NCBI RefSeq assembly: GCF_013403925.1
Contig: NZ_JABFDJ010000007.1
Location: forward strand, 1-64,000
Source: Winogradskyella wichelsiae
GTDB taxonomy: Bacteria > Bacteroidota > Bacteroidia > Flavobacteriales > Flavobacteriaceae
Direction of reading: 5' to 3'
DNA: 64,000 bases
The position numbers and the translations under genes are program-made. Positions 1-8,764 of this stretch are shown here, in pieces; position 1 is the first letter of the stretch; the number at the start of each line of letters is the position of its first letter. The notes beneath the pieces were generated by a model. It had not been told where the DNA came from, did not search any database, and saw nothing but the letters and a program-made list of their open reading frames with translations.

Positions 1-3
1 TTG

Positions 4-76
4 AGCGAGAGACCAGGTTCGAACTGGCGACATTCAGCTTGGAAGGCTGACGCTCTACCAACTGAGCTACTCTCGC
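4..76 (-). tRNA. tRNA-Gly (anticodon TCC)
   Basis: Read on the minus strand the segment folds as a complete 73-nt cloverleaf: acceptor GCGAGAG pairs with CTCTCGC, the D arm begins TAGCTCAG, the anticodon stem TCAGC/GCTGA encloses loop CTTCCAA with TCC at the anticodon, and the T loop is TTCGAAC. CCA is not encoded. A TATATTTG -7 element lies about 19-26 bases upstream (plus positions 95-102). Confidence 0.96.
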
Positions 77-94
77 AGTATTGGTAAGCGGTGG

Positions 95-102
95 CAAATA
101 TA
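95..102 (-). promoter_or_regulatory. -7 element of tRNA-Gly promoter
   Basis: On the minus strand the octamer reads TATATTTG, matching the Bacteroidota TAnnTTTG element. No clear TTTG -33 box is seen 18-19 bases further upstream, so the call rests on the -7 motif and its position. Confidence 0.55.
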
Positions 103-338
103 AGACTATTTTATAAAAAATCCCTAATTTTTAGCTCTAGAATTTTAAAGTGATTAAATGTTTATTGTATTAGAAGATTAATCTTTTAATTCTAAGATAA
201 TTACAAAAATTGAATAATGCTGCTTGTTTAGCACAATTTATAATTCAAGGTAAAGACTAAGTGATTTATTTGCCTATTTAAGTATTGTTACTCTTTAAGG
301 CTTAAAAAGGAAGAAGTAATTTGTAAACGTATAATAAT
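103..338. other. Intergenic region, no gene seen
   Basis: AT-rich stretch between the tRNA-Gly promoter and the terminator of the histone H1-like gene. No ORF with protein-like composition, no RNA gene and no repeat was recognised. Confidence 0.5.
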
Positions 339-364
339 CCTCCCCTTTATAAATAAAGGGGAGG
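339..364 (-). terminator. Terminator of the histone H1-like gene
   Basis: An 11-bp perfect stem (cctcccctttA type arm at 339-349, complementary arm at 354-364) with a 4-base loop lies 9 bases beyond the stop codon of the small minus-strand gene ending at 373. The downstream side is AT-rich but has no long T run. Confidence 0.65.
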
Positions 365-372
365 TGTGTTTT

Positions 373-549
373 TTATTTTTTTGACTCTGCAACAGAAACC
401 TTACGGAATTCTTTTAAAAGTTTTTCTAATGCTAAAGATGATTTTCTAGCTCTAGTTCCAGCAGCTTTGTTACCACTTTCTACTTGTAAATTTGCATCAG
501 TTTGAAATGATTCAATTGTGCTTTGGATGTTTTCGATTAATTCTTTCAT
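373..549 (-). CDS. Histone H1-like small protein
   Basis: A 58-residue gene encoding a Lys/Arg- and Ala-rich single helix. It starts MKELIENIQSTIESF and has the block GNKAAGTRARKSSLALEKLL at about residues 26-45, which resembles the small histone H1-like proteins annotated in Flavobacteriia. These are thought to be nucleoid-associated and non-essential, but DNA binding by this one is inferred from family resemblance. It stands alone: the stop is followed by a strong hairpin and the neighbours are unrelated. The alanine, serine and lysine content and clean start and stop argue against a chance ORF. Confidence 0.85.
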   Translation of the reverse strand: MKELIENIQSTIESFQTDANLQVESGNKAAGTRARKSSLALEKLLKEFRKVSVAESKK

Positions 550-657
550 ATGTTCTTTGTTAAAATTTTAATTTGAAAAGGCGAAAATATAATTATTCCG
601 TTGAATAACATATAAACAGGGGTTAAAATATATCTAAAAATTCATTTTGAATAACTG

Positions 658-777
658 ATGCTTCTAGGAATTAAAGATGTTTTAGCATGTTTATTTAATT
701 CTATTTTTTTTAGTCTGTTTATTTACAGTCTTATAGGCTATTTATATAATCTGTTTAAGATCAATAATGATAAATAA
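658..777 (+). CDS. Possible 39-residue membrane peptide
   Basis: A short ATG ORF encodes 39 residues with one continuous hydrophobic segment (about residues 8-32, rich in Leu, Ile and Phe) followed by a polar KINNDK tail. A strong hairpin with a T run (793-823) lies directly downstream. I do not recognise the family, and no good promoter is visible. The topology is what a real small membrane protein would show, but AT-rich DNA yields hydrophobic ORFs by chance, so this is tentative. Confidence 0.3.
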   Translation: MLLGIKDVLACLFNSIFFSLFIYSLIGYLYNLFKINNDK

Positions 778-792
778 TATAGATATCTAAAT

Positions 793-823
793 TAAAAGCC
801 CTAGCAGAGAATCTGTAAGGGCT
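793..823. terminator. Bidirectional terminator hairpin
   Basis: Arms aaaagccct and agggctttt form a stem with A-rich and T-rich flanks on both sides, so it can act in either direction. It sits where the lar operon (minus, ending at 872) and the possible small ORF (plus, ending at 777) converge. Confidence 0.7.
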
Positions 824-871
824 TTTGCTATTATATATAAATATTTAGCTTTAATAAAAATAGAAAACAAA

Positions 872-1063
872 CTATTTTTTACTTTTTTCAGATTGATTTT
901 TAGTGCTAAACTTCCACACTAAAGCAACCAAAGCGATTGCTGGTATAACCAACCATGCCCATTCTCCCATAAAAGAGTCATGAGAATGATGATCAGATCC
1001 TGGGTGAGCTAATAAAATTTGCGAACTTATTACGAATAATAAAATTGAAAATACTTTTTTCAT
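872..1063 (-). CDS. His-rich small membrane protein of the lar operon
   Basis: A 63-residue protein with an N-terminal signal-like hydrophobic segment (residues 4-19, ending LLAHP). A short extracytoplasmic-type stretch HPGSDHHSHDS (residues 20-30) carries four His and two Asp. A second membrane segment follows (about 34-51) and then a basic tail ending KSKK. It is the last gene of the lar operon, 11 bases after larC, and the His cluster echoes the His-rich loop of LarC. A role in nickel or other metal handling is an inference from this pairing; I do not recognise a named family. Confidence 0.7.
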   Translation of the reverse strand: MKKVFSILLFVISSQILLAHPGSDHHSHDSFMGEWAWLVIPAIALVALVWKFSTKNQSEKSKK

Positions 1064-1074
1064 TGTTTAGAGTT

Positions 1075-2355
1075 TTATGAGTTAATATTGAGTTTGTTTA
1101 TGATTTGAAAAGGCGTTTTGCCTGTTTCTTTAGCTAATCTTTGTATATCATCAAATTCAGGCTTTATCTTAATGTGTTGATTAGGTGTGGTAGTTTCTTT
1201 AACTGTAACCTCACCTAAATTGGTTTGTTGTTTATGCTGTGATCTAGGAAGTTCTATTCGATCTATAGGGAAATGTCTAAGACCAATTGTACTTGTATTA
1301 TCAAATAGGTAATTAGATACATTTTTTAATTGATCTTTTGGGAGAATCACACTTAGTAAAAAACCAAATCTACCTTTTTTCATCAGTTGTTGTGTAATGC
1401 TAAAATCAAGAGCTCCTGAAGCTAATAAACCATTTTGAAAATCATTCCCAAGGTATTCTGGAGACATATCATCTATGGAAGTTTCTAGTTGAATGTGAGT
1501 GTCTTTTTCAACTTTCTCTTTAATTAAAGAAATACGGACTACGTTGGCGTTATGAAAATTCTTTTTACCAGGACCATAAGCCGTTTTTATTGGTGTGTAG
1601 GCTTTACTTTTAAAATCGGGATTAAGATATCTTAAAATAGCTGCACCTGTTGGTGTAATCTTCTCACCTTCTTCATTACCTGGATAAATAGGCATACCTT
1701 GAAGTAATTCTGCCGTAGCAGGTGCAGGAACTGGTAGCATACCGTGTTGTGTTTTTACAATTCCAAAACCAGTACAAACTGGTGTACAATAGACCTTCGA
1801 AATATTAAGTTTATCAATTAAAACTGCATTTCCAACAATATCTATAATAGAATCAACCCCACTTATTTCATGAAAATGAATGGTTTCTAATGGCATATTG
1901 TGAATTTTAGACTCGGCTTTTCCTATCATTAAGAAAATTTCGTGTGCTATTTTCTTTGCATTAGTACTGATATGCGCGTTATCTATTATTTTTTGAATAT
2001 CACTTAAATGTCTATGTGCTCCATGATGGTGATCGTGAGAATGATCATGTGGATGCTCATCGTCATCATGGCTGTGCGAATGATCATGACTATGTGAATG
2101 ATTATGAGAGTGTCCATGATCGTCATGTTCATGGCTATGAGCTGTGTCTCCTTTAACATTTAAATCTAAGACTTCAACATACTTACATGTAATCCCATTT
2201 TTATCGGCCTCTTGGATTTCTATTTTACCATCAGGTAAATGTAAATCTTTAGGTAAATTTAGTAATTGGTCGTAATCACCGAGCAATTCACTAAAAGCAC
2301 TCAAAAACATGTTCCCTGAGAGTCCCGAAAAAGCTTCTATATATATTGTTTTCAT
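1075..2355 (-). CDS. larC: LarC, nickel insertion protein for the nickel-pincer nucleotide cofactor
   Basis: LarC (former DUF111) is a CTP-dependent metallochelatase that inserts nickel into the pyridinium bis-thiocarboxylate cofactor of LarA-type enzymes. The 426-residue protein begins with the typical EAFSGLSGNMF block and has a strongly His-rich insert at residues 73-117, followed by HLSDIQKII and LETIHFHEISGVDSIIDI, all typical of the family. It is one uninterrupted reading frame, unlike Lactiplantibacillus plantarum, where larC is made by frameshifting between larC1 and larC2. Its start overlaps the end of larB by 4 bases, indicating translational coupling. The His-rich loop probably stores or delivers metal. 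Confidence 0.95.
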   Translation of the reverse strand: MKTIYIEAFSGLSGNMFLSAFSELLGDYDQLLNLPKDLHLPDGKIEIQEADKNGITCKYVEVLDLNVKGDTAHSHEHDDHGHSHNHSHSHDHSHSHDDDEHPHDHSHDHHHGAHRHLSDIQKIIDNAHISTNAKKIAHEIFLMIGKAESKIHNMPLETIHFHEISGVDSIIDIVGNAVLIDKLNISKVYCTPVCTGFGIVKTQHGMLPVPAPATAELLQGMPIYPGNEEGEKITPTGAAILRYLNPDFKSKAYTPIKTAYGPGKKNFHNANVVRISLIKEKVEKDTHIQLETSIDDMSPEYLGNDFQNGLLASGALDFSITQQLMKKGRFGFLLSVILPKDQLKNVSNYLFDNTSTIGLRHFPIDRIELPRSQHKQQTNLGEVTVKETTTPNQHIKIKPEFDDIQRLAKETGKTPFQIINKLNINS

Positions 2356-3011
2356 TTTTCTATTAGTTTTAGCATTCTAAAAGCACTCATGGCGGCTCCA
2401 TAACCATTATCTATATTTACTACTGTAATTCCGTTGGCACAGCTAGCAAGCATAGCACGTAATGCCGTCTCTCCATCTTTTGCTGTTCCATAACCTACAG
2501 AAGTTGGTACAGCAATAATAGGTTGGGGGAGAAGTCCTCCAACAACGGTTGGTAATGCACCTTCAAAACCTGCGACGATAATTAAAATATCAAATGTTTT
2601 TAAGATTTCTAATTTATCTAACAAGCGGTGTAAACCTGCAACGCCTACATCATGAATTATACGAGATTTAATTCCCATATATTCTAAAGTATAAAAGGCT
2701 TCATTGGCAACACCAATATCTGAACTTCCTGCGGAAACAATTCCTATTTTAGCAGATGTGTCTTTTGATATTTCTATGTGAGAAAGCATAAAAATTTCAG
2801 ATTCCTCATCATAAAAGGCTGTTTTAAATGTTTTTAATAACACTTTTGCTTTTTTAGCTTGCAGCTTTGTTACGAGTACGTTTTTATTTTTTTCAACATA
2901 ATCTTTCAATAAATCAGAAAGTAATGCCACGCTTTTTGAGGCTCCGAAGATGACTTCTTCAAAACCTAAACGGCGTTTTCTGTCTTCATCTATGATAAAG
3001 GCTTTATCCAT
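2352..3011 (-). CDS. larB: LarB, pyridinium-3,5-biscarboxylic acid mononucleotide synthase
   Basis: LarB carboxylates nicotinic acid adenine dinucleotide and releases AMP, making the backbone of the nickel-pincer nucleotide. The 219-residue protein has the PurE-like core IGIVSAGSSDIGVANEA, the AGFEGALPTVVGGL glycine-rich block and the C-terminal LASCANGITVVNIDNGYGA segment. The Cys in that last block matches the position of the catalytic Cys known in LarB. Its start overlaps larE by 8 bases and its end overlaps larC by 4, so larE, larB and larC form one coupled unit. Confidence 0.95.
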   Translation of the reverse strand: MDKAFIIDEDRKRRLGFEEVIFGASKSVALLSDLLKDYVEKNKNVLVTKLQAKKAKVLLKTFKTAFYDEESEIFMLSHIEISKDTSAKIGIVSAGSSDIGVANEAFYTLEYMGIKSRIIHDVGVAGLHRLLDKLEILKTFDILIIVAGFEGALPTVVGGLLPQPIIAVPTSVGYGTAKDGETALRAMLASCANGITVVNIDNGYGAAMSAFRMLKLIEK

Positions 3012-3801
3012 TTAATACTCTATTTAATTTACCAGAAACAAATCCTTCTTCATCTATTGTGACTTTAGAGAAACCTAAGGCTTTTATTTCTTTAGTGATT
3101 TGGTTAAATTGACTTTTTAGTGCTTCTAATTCTGATACAGGAACTTCTATGGAAGCTTCTTCTCCTTTATATCTGACTCTAACATTATTGAAGCCAAATC
3201 TGTTTAAAACATATTCGGCATGCTCAATTTGTTTCAGTCTTTCATTATTTACAGCAGTTCCATAAGGAATTCTAGAACTTAGACACGGACTTGGTGGCTT
3301 AAAAGCGGTTTCTAAACCTAAGGAGTTGGCCATTTCTATAACTTCTGCTTTTGTAATATTAAGTTCGGCTAAAGGAGACTTTATTTGGTGATTTTTAGCG
3401 GCTTCTAAACCGGGACGATAATCTCCTAAGTCATCTAAATTAGTGCCGTTTAAAATGGTGTATTCAGGATAGCGTTCCTGAATAATATCTACCATAGCTT
3501 CGTAAAGATGCGTTTTACAGAAAAAACAACGATTTGTCGGATTTGCTGTATAATTAGGATCTTCTAATTCGGTTGTTTTTATAACTTCTAAGTTTATATT
3601 ATGCGACTTACAAAAGTCAGTTGCAACTTTAAAATCCTCAGATTTTAGACTTTCTGAATTAGAGATTAACCCAATAGCAGCATCACCAAGCACTAATTTT
3701 GAAACATACAAGACAAGGGAAGAATCTACACCTCCTGAAAATGCTGTAACAGTTCCTTTATGGTCTTTAAACCATTGTTTTAGCAATGCTAATTTTGACA
3801 T
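3004..3801 (-). CDS. larE: LarE, sulfur transferase for the nickel-pincer nucleotide
   Basis: LarE adenylates the carboxylates of the LarB product and replaces them with thiocarboxylates. The 265-residue protein has the PP-loop FSGGVDSS at residues 21-28. Three cysteines stand out: C92 and C95 in NRCFFCKTHLY, and C173 in PPSPCLSSRIPYG. L. plantarum LarE relies on a single sacrificial Cys, equivalent to C173; homologues with three such Cys bind a [4Fe-4S] cluster that can carry the transferred sulfur. By this pattern the protein belongs to the cluster type. It follows the aldo/keto reductase by 35 bases. Confidence 0.94.
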   Translation of the reverse strand: MSKLALLKQWFKDHKGTVTAFSGGVDSSLVLYVSKLVLGDAAIGLISNSESLKSEDFKVATDFCKSHNINLEVIKTTELEDPNYTANPTNRCFFCKTHLYEAMVDIIQERYPEYTILNGTNLDDLGDYRPGLEAAKNHQIKSPLAELNITKAEVIEMANSLGLETAFKPPSPCLSSRIPYGTAVNNERLKQIEHAEYVLNRFGFNNVRVRYKGEEASIEVPVSELEALKSQFNQITKEIKALGFSKVTIDEEGFVSGKLNRVLNG

Positions 3802-3836
3802 ATATTAATTTTTTATTTTACTGAATGGTTAAATGA

Positions 3837-5303
3837 TTAAGCTTTATTACCGTTTTCATCAACAGTATAAACTTTAAAACCATCTACATTTGATTGGTCT
3901 ATCTCAAAAGTAAAAGGCTTATCTTTTAGAACTTGGGGTTGATGTTTAACGGTACCTAAAACGTTTCCATTAGAAACAATTTCGTAATGAGAAATTGGGT
4001 TTTCTGCTGCATAAGCGGTTTGCCATGTTATTTTGGTTGTTCCGTTAACGGTTTCTTGCTTAAGGTCTCTAGGCCCTGTCATGTCTATTCTATCAAGCTG
4101 AAAGAAATTTGTTCGTTCTCCTGCTGCCTTTGCTGTTTTTGCCTCTATTTCAAGTCTTCTTTCTTTTGACATTGCATCTGGTTTTACTTGAGATGCATAA
4201 TAATTTTGAGTTAACTGACATTTAAGAGGATCTTCATCTATTTGACCAATTCCTATAATTAAGGTATCTACACCAGGTGTGGTTAATACGTATTCTATAA
4301 GCTCGCTACTTGGTAAATCTGTAGAACCTACTTTACGATAAATTTGATCTGGATCTCTAGAGAATCCAGGCACTTCTTTATACATGGTTCCTGCTCCAAA
4401 TACTTTCATTCCGATAACTCCCAAACCTTTAGCCTTGGCAAGTGGAATTACATTGTGTTTCATATTAAAATATAAGTGATCATTCGAGTTAATTGATACT
4501 AATAAAGCATCTAGTAATCCATATTTATCACGTTGCATAAAATCAATCATGGCTTCAGGATTGTTATGTCCTGAAAAACCAATATGCTTCAATAATTTTT
4601 CGTTTTTAGGATTTGTTCCGGTAAGATTGGTGCCATCTCTAAAATCTTTTAACACCACTAAAGCTCCAAAGTTTTCATCGGGTTTAATTGGTGTTTCAAT
4701 ACCTTTGTATAATATATCGTTCTCTTCAATAGCTTGTAAAGCATGAACCATAACGATATCTACGTATGAGCCTTCTGGATAGTTTCCTTTTCCATCACCA
4801 AAAAGCTGAGTCATGGTTCTTCTTATATCATCTGCAGCTGTTTGCACATCTTCACCATTAGACTTGTTTCTTACATTTTCAACTTCTTTCCATCCTGGTT
4901 TTCCCCATCGCATCAATGTTTTACTTGTAATGGTAATAGATTCTCTGAGCTTTTTATCGTAATTCGGTTTCCCCGGAATTAGGTTCATTTTTTCGAAAGC
5001 AGAGTGATAGTGCATTTGGCTTAGATCGTAAACATTTGAAGTATCAAAATAATTAATACCCAAATCAAAAGCTTTGGTAATAATTTGAACGGGATCAACA
5101 TCATCTGGTGTCCATTGTATAGATGCTTGACCTCCTAATCCTAACGTAGTTACTTTATTTTTTATACGACCAAAAGGTCTCATCATAGGTGCTGGTGCTT
5201 TATCAGAGAAACTAGTTCCTAAAGGTAAAAACATTGCTCCAGCAGCAGCCATACTTGATAGTCTTATAAAATCGCGTCTTGAAACTGGGTACTTACTTTT
5301 CAT
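3837..5303 (-). CDS. Tat-exported aldo/keto reductase, first gene of the lar operon
   Basis: A 488-residue protein starting MKSKYPVSRRDFIRLSS, a clear twin-arginine signal (R9, R10) followed by an Ala-rich hydrophobic stretch. An in-frame ATG 17 codons upstream exists, but it would bury the signal, so the start at 5303 is preferred. The aldo/keto reductase tetrad is visible: D87 and Y92 in FDTSNVYD, K128 in ITSKTLM and H187 in VMVHALQ. A C-terminal extension (after about residue 400) contains the fibronectin-like segment ISHYEIVSNGNVLGT. Substrate is unknown. Placement ahead of larE-larB-larC suggests shared expression, but aldo/keto reductases are not known to need the nickel cofactor. Confidence 0.88.
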   Translation of the reverse strand: MKSKYPVSRRDFIRLSSMAAAGAMFLPLGTSFSDKAPAPMMRPFGRIKNKVTTLGLGGQASIQWTPDDVDPVQIITKAFDLGINYFDTSNVYDLSQMHYHSAFEKMNLIPGKPNYDKKLRESITITSKTLMRWGKPGWKEVENVRNKSNGEDVQTAADDIRRTMTQLFGDGKGNYPEGSYVDIVMVHALQAIEENDILYKGIETPIKPDENFGALVVLKDFRDGTNLTGTNPKNEKLLKHIGFSGHNNPEAMIDFMQRDKYGLLDALLVSINSNDHLYFNMKHNVIPLAKAKGLGVIGMKVFGAGTMYKEVPGFSRDPDQIYRKVGSTDLPSSELIEYVLTTPGVDTLIIGIGQIDEDPLKCQLTQNYYASQVKPDAMSKERRLEIEAKTAKAAGERTNFFQLDRIDMTGPRDLKQETVNGTTKITWQTAYAAENPISHYEIVSNGNVLGTVKHQPQVLKDKPFTFEIDQSNVDGFKVYTVDENGNKA

Positions 5304-5785
5304 GTGTTTAGGTTTTCGATGAGGTTCTAAGATAACAATACTTAAAGTGAACACGGATCAATTAAAACCTATTAAGTTTTTTTTAACATGATGTTTAGAG
5401 TAAAGGTTAATTCTATAAATATTTGGGTTAATATTGTAGATGTAAAGTGTTTTGAGTCGTGCTATATCGTTTAAGCATTAAGATTGTTTTAAGATTGTTT
5501 TAAGAGTGTTTTTTTCTGGTTTTATAGATGTTTGTTTTTGTTATTTAATTTTTAATTAGATCACTTTGAAATAAAACTTGTTCTTATCAGTTTAAATATT
5601 GAATCTAACAATAGGTGGGCTGAGATATTGAAATAATTGAAAACCTAGATTTAAAATTCGGATTTCTATTAGTGATACTGTATATTCACGCCCTTAATAA
5701 TAAATTGAAGTTTTAAGATTATTTTCTAAATGTATTTTTTAGAATAAAAAGCCTTAAATAAATTGCTTTTAAAAAAATAAAATAA
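5304..5785. other. Divergent intergenic region
   Basis: This 480-base gap separates the minus-strand lar operon from the plus-strand hydroxylase and should hold both promoters. It contains a short tandem direct repeat around 5480-5510 (units of about 12 bases reading ttaagattgttt, two full copies and a partial third). No ORF or RNA gene was recognised, and no convincing pair of promoter boxes could be assigned. Confidence 0.45.
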
Positions 5786-6733
5786 ATGGATTTTACTAAC
5801 CCTTTAGTATACGGAGTGCCGTGTTTTTTAGGTCTTATTGCTTTAGAACTTACTTATAGTAAGGTTTTAGATGATAAAAAAAACCTTTATAATTGGAAAG
5901 ATTTAACTTCTAGTGTATTACTTGGTTTAGGTTCTGCAGTACTAGCTGCATTAATAAAAACACTTTCTATTATAGCAGTTTTTCATTTTGTAGATGAATT
6001 ATTTAACCCGATAGTAAATGGAGTTAGAACTAATATTTTTGGATATGAATCGTTTGGTTATGCTTGGTATATCTGGCTATTATGTATGTTACTAGATGAT
6101 TTTAGTTATTATTGGTTTCATAGACAAAATCATATGGTTCGATTTTTCTGGGCAGCACACATTGTACATCATTCTTCTGATAATTTTAATTTAGGAACTG
6201 CTGTTCGTAATGGTTGGTTTACTCTTTTTTATAAGCCTTTCTTTTATGTTTGGATTGTAATGATTGGTTTTCCTCCTGAAATGCTTGTTGTTTGTTTGGG
6301 GATTGAAGCTTTATGGCAATTTCAATTGCATACACAATATATAAAGAAGATGGGCTTTATAGAGAAAATTCTAAATACCCATACAATGCACCAAGTTCAT
6401 CATGCTCGTAATTTAGAGTATATGGATAAAAATCACGGTGGATTTCTAAATATTTTTGACCGTATTTTTGGTACATGGAAAGAACTAGATGAATCTATTG
6501 ATATTGAGTATGGTGTTTCTACACCACCAGATTCTTATAATGTATTTGTTATTTTAACACATGAATACAAGAACATTTGGAACGATATGAAGAAATCAAA
6601 AAACTGGTATCATAAGTTTAAATATATATTTGGACCTCCAGGCTGGAGCCATGATGGGAGCTCACTTACCGTTAGGCAAATGAGGCGTCAAATAGCAGAT
6701 GAAGCTAAAAAAGGAAACGTACAAAGCGCCTAA
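5786..6733 (+). CDS. Sterol desaturase/fatty acid hydroxylase family membrane protein
   Basis: A 315-residue integral membrane di-iron oxygenase. The three histidine clusters of the family are intact: H112-x3-H116 (HRQNH), H125-x2-H128-H129 (HIVHH) and H202-x2-H205-H206 (HQVHH). Hydrophobic segments lie at about 8-22, 42-70, 92-110 and 145-175. In bacteria this family hydroxylates or desaturates lipids, carotenoids or sterol-like compounds; the substrate cannot be told from sequence. It is monocistronic and convergent with the SLC13 permease, only 7 bases apart. Confidence 0.9.
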   Translation: MDFTNPLVYGVPCFLGLIALELTYSKVLDDKKNLYNWKDLTSSVLLGLGSAVLAALIKTLSIIAVFHFVDELFNPIVNGVRTNIFGYESFGYAWYIWLLCMLLDDFSYYWFHRQNHMVRFFWAAHIVHHSSDNFNLGTAVRNGWFTLFYKPFFYVWIVMIGFPPEMLVVCLGIEALWQFQLHTQYIKKMGFIEKILNTHTMHQVHHARNLEYMDKNHGGFLNIFDRIFGTWKELDESIDIEYGVSTPPDSYNVFVILTHEYKNIWNDMKKSKNWYHKFKYIFGPPGWSHDGSSLTVRQMRRQIADEAKKGNVQSA

Positions 6734-6740
6734 ATTGATT

Positions 6741-8555
6741 TTATAACTTTATTGATAGAAGTAGAGTACCTACAATCCATAATGTAGCGGATAAGATACC
6801 CCCAATAATTAGAAAGTGCTTAAATTTATAAGCTCCAGTTCCGTAAATAAGTGTATTGGTTTGATAGCCTACAGGTGTGAAAAAGCTAAAATTAGAACCA
6901 AACATTACGGCAAGTAAAAAAGCCTTAATATCTAAATTTAATCCGCTTGCTACTGCAATAGCAATGGGAGCCATGATTATTGCAGTGGCATTATTAGATA
7001 TAACTCCGGATAAGAGTATTGTAATTCCGAAAAGTAAGCCTAGAACTATTGTTGGGTTCTGATTACTCATTAACGTTAATAAATGCTCTGATAGCCAAAT
7101 GTCTGCTCCGCTATTAGTCATAGCAGTTCCAAGAGGAATCATGCCAGCGAGTAAGAATATAATTTGCCAATTTACTTTTTGATAAACACTCTCAAGTTTA
7201 ATAATATTAGTTAAAAGCATAATAGCAACACCTAGCAAAGAAGCTGTTAATATCGTAACTACACTCGTCGCTGCTAATGCAATAACACCAAGCAATATTA
7301 ATAAAGCTATAGCTGTTTTAGACTTAGCAATATTGGGCTTAAATTCATGTTCATTTAATATAGCAATATTTTCAATATTATAAAGATCAGAAATCTTATG
7401 TTCTTGCATCTCTAATAGAACACGATCACCAGGTTTTAGATTGATGTCTTCAATGTTTTTTCGTAATAAACGCTCTTTTGTGTTTCTTAAATTTCTTCGC
7501 TTTTTAATGGCAATAGGGAATGCACCTTCAAAAGAAATTCTTCTTAAACCTTTTAATGTTTTACCAATTAAGTTAGAGCCAGGTAGAATAAGAGTTTCAA
7601 TGTAAGTTACATCATTTTCAACAGTGTCATTATCTATTCTATTAACGTTTTCTAATTGTTGCTTTTGTCGTTTTTCATTCAATACAAATCCATTTTTTTT
7701 AAGAATAGATTGAAAGTTTTCTAAATTACTCATCAACACCAAATTATCTTTAGCTTTTAATTTGATGTATTTTCCAGGGTCATTAATTACCTGATGATGT
7801 CTAATGAGTTTTAGGATTTTAGAATCTTCTTGATTTAGAAATTCAATATCACCAAATTTCTCTCCAATTAATGGGGAGTCTTTAGTTACCTTTATTGTAA
7901 AAACATAAGAATCAATATTATAATCTGTGGTTAGGTTATTCTTTTTCTTCTTTGGCAGAAAGCGAGAAGCGATCGTCATGATGACGAGCCCGACAGCTAG
8001 AAATATAAGACCATACCATGAAAATTCGAAAAAACTAAAAGATTCAACTCCTTGTTTTTTTGCAATAGCATTTACAATAAGGTTAGTTGATGTACCCATA
8101 AGTGTGCAACTACCACCTAGAATTCCAGCAAAAGATATTGGCATTAATAATCGAGAAGAAGAAAATCCATATTTTTCGGATAGTCTTGTAATTATTTTAA
8201 TAAAAATAATAACTACAGCCGTAGTGCTAATAAAGGCCGATATACTCGCAGAAATAATCATAAACGCTGGCGTCAATAGAATAAGAGGTAATATCTTTAA
8301 TTTTTTAATACCATCGGAAAGTAATTGAATGACTCCGTTTTCCTCGAGCCCAACAGCAAGTATCATTAAAGCTAAGACAGTAACTGTTGCAGGGTTAGCA
8401 AAGCCGCTAATAGCTTCTTCAGGTGTTGTTAATTGAAGCAACACCAAAGCAACTATTATAAAAAAAGCAATTTTATCTACAGGAAAAAACTCCGTGACAA
8501 ATAAGATGATACTTATACCGATAATAATAAAGACTAAGATTATTGATAGCTCCAT
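6741..8555 (-). CDS. SLC13/DASS-type permease with internal TrkA-C domains
   Basis: A 604-residue sodium-coupled anion permease. Two blocks of membrane segments (about residues 1-200 and 405-604) flank a cytoplasmic region of about 200 residues that holds two RCK/TrkA-C-like domains (VTKDSPLIGEKF near 226 and ILPGSNLIGKTL near 322). Transport motifs are visible, for example LMGTSTNLIV in the first half and NNATAIIMAPIAIA in the second. Family members carry dicarboxylates, sulfate or related anions; the presence of TrkA-C domains is common in the sulfate/unknown-substrate branch. Monocistronic by spacing. Confidence 0.9.
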   Translation of the reverse strand: MELSIILVFIIIGISIILFVTEFFPVDKIAFFIIVALVLLQLTTPEEAISGFANPATVTVLALMILAVGLEENGVIQLLSDGIKKLKILPLILLTPAFMIISASISAFISTTAVVIIFIKIITRLSEKYGFSSSRLLMPISFAGILGGSCTLMGTSTNLIVNAIAKKQGVESFSFFEFSWYGLIFLAVGLVIMTIASRFLPKKKKNNLTTDYNIDSYVFTIKVTKDSPLIGEKFGDIEFLNQEDSKILKLIRHHQVINDPGKYIKLKAKDNLVLMSNLENFQSILKKNGFVLNEKRQKQQLENVNRIDNDTVENDVTYIETLILPGSNLIGKTLKGLRRISFEGAFPIAIKKRRNLRNTKERLLRKNIEDINLKPGDRVLLEMQEHKISDLYNIENIAILNEHEFKPNIAKSKTAIALLILLGVIALAATSVVTILTASLLGVAIMLLTNIIKLESVYQKVNWQIIFLLAGMIPLGTAMTNSGADIWLSEHLLTLMSNQNPTIVLGLLFGITILLSGVISNNATAIIMAPIAIAVASGLNLDIKAFLLAVMFGSNFSFFTPVGYQTNTLIYGTGAYKFKHFLIIGGILSATLWIVGTLLLSIKL

Positions 8556-8764
8556 AGGTTTTAATGCTAGAATTTAAATTTAGTGACAGAAGAAGTAGAA
8601 GAGGTGCTCATTAAGATATTTGATTACTTTGATTACAAACCAAAAATCTTTAGGTGATTTTCTTTTTTAGATTAGTTTAAGCTGTATATGAGTTAATGAA
8701 GCTCAGTTCAATTATGGACCTTTGTGTTTTCAATCTAACATGATCTAAAATTTCGCGATTTCTT

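Noticed and set aside
2038..2140. Repeat-like CAT/GTG-rich tract, considered as a tandem repeat or CRISPR-like element
   Set aside because: It is the codon repeat for the His-rich loop inside larC, in frame and without spacers.
5304..5354. Upstream ATG at 5354 for the Tat aldo/keto reductase
   Set aside because: It would add 17 residues in front of the twin-arginine signal; the ATG at 5303 gives a normal signal.
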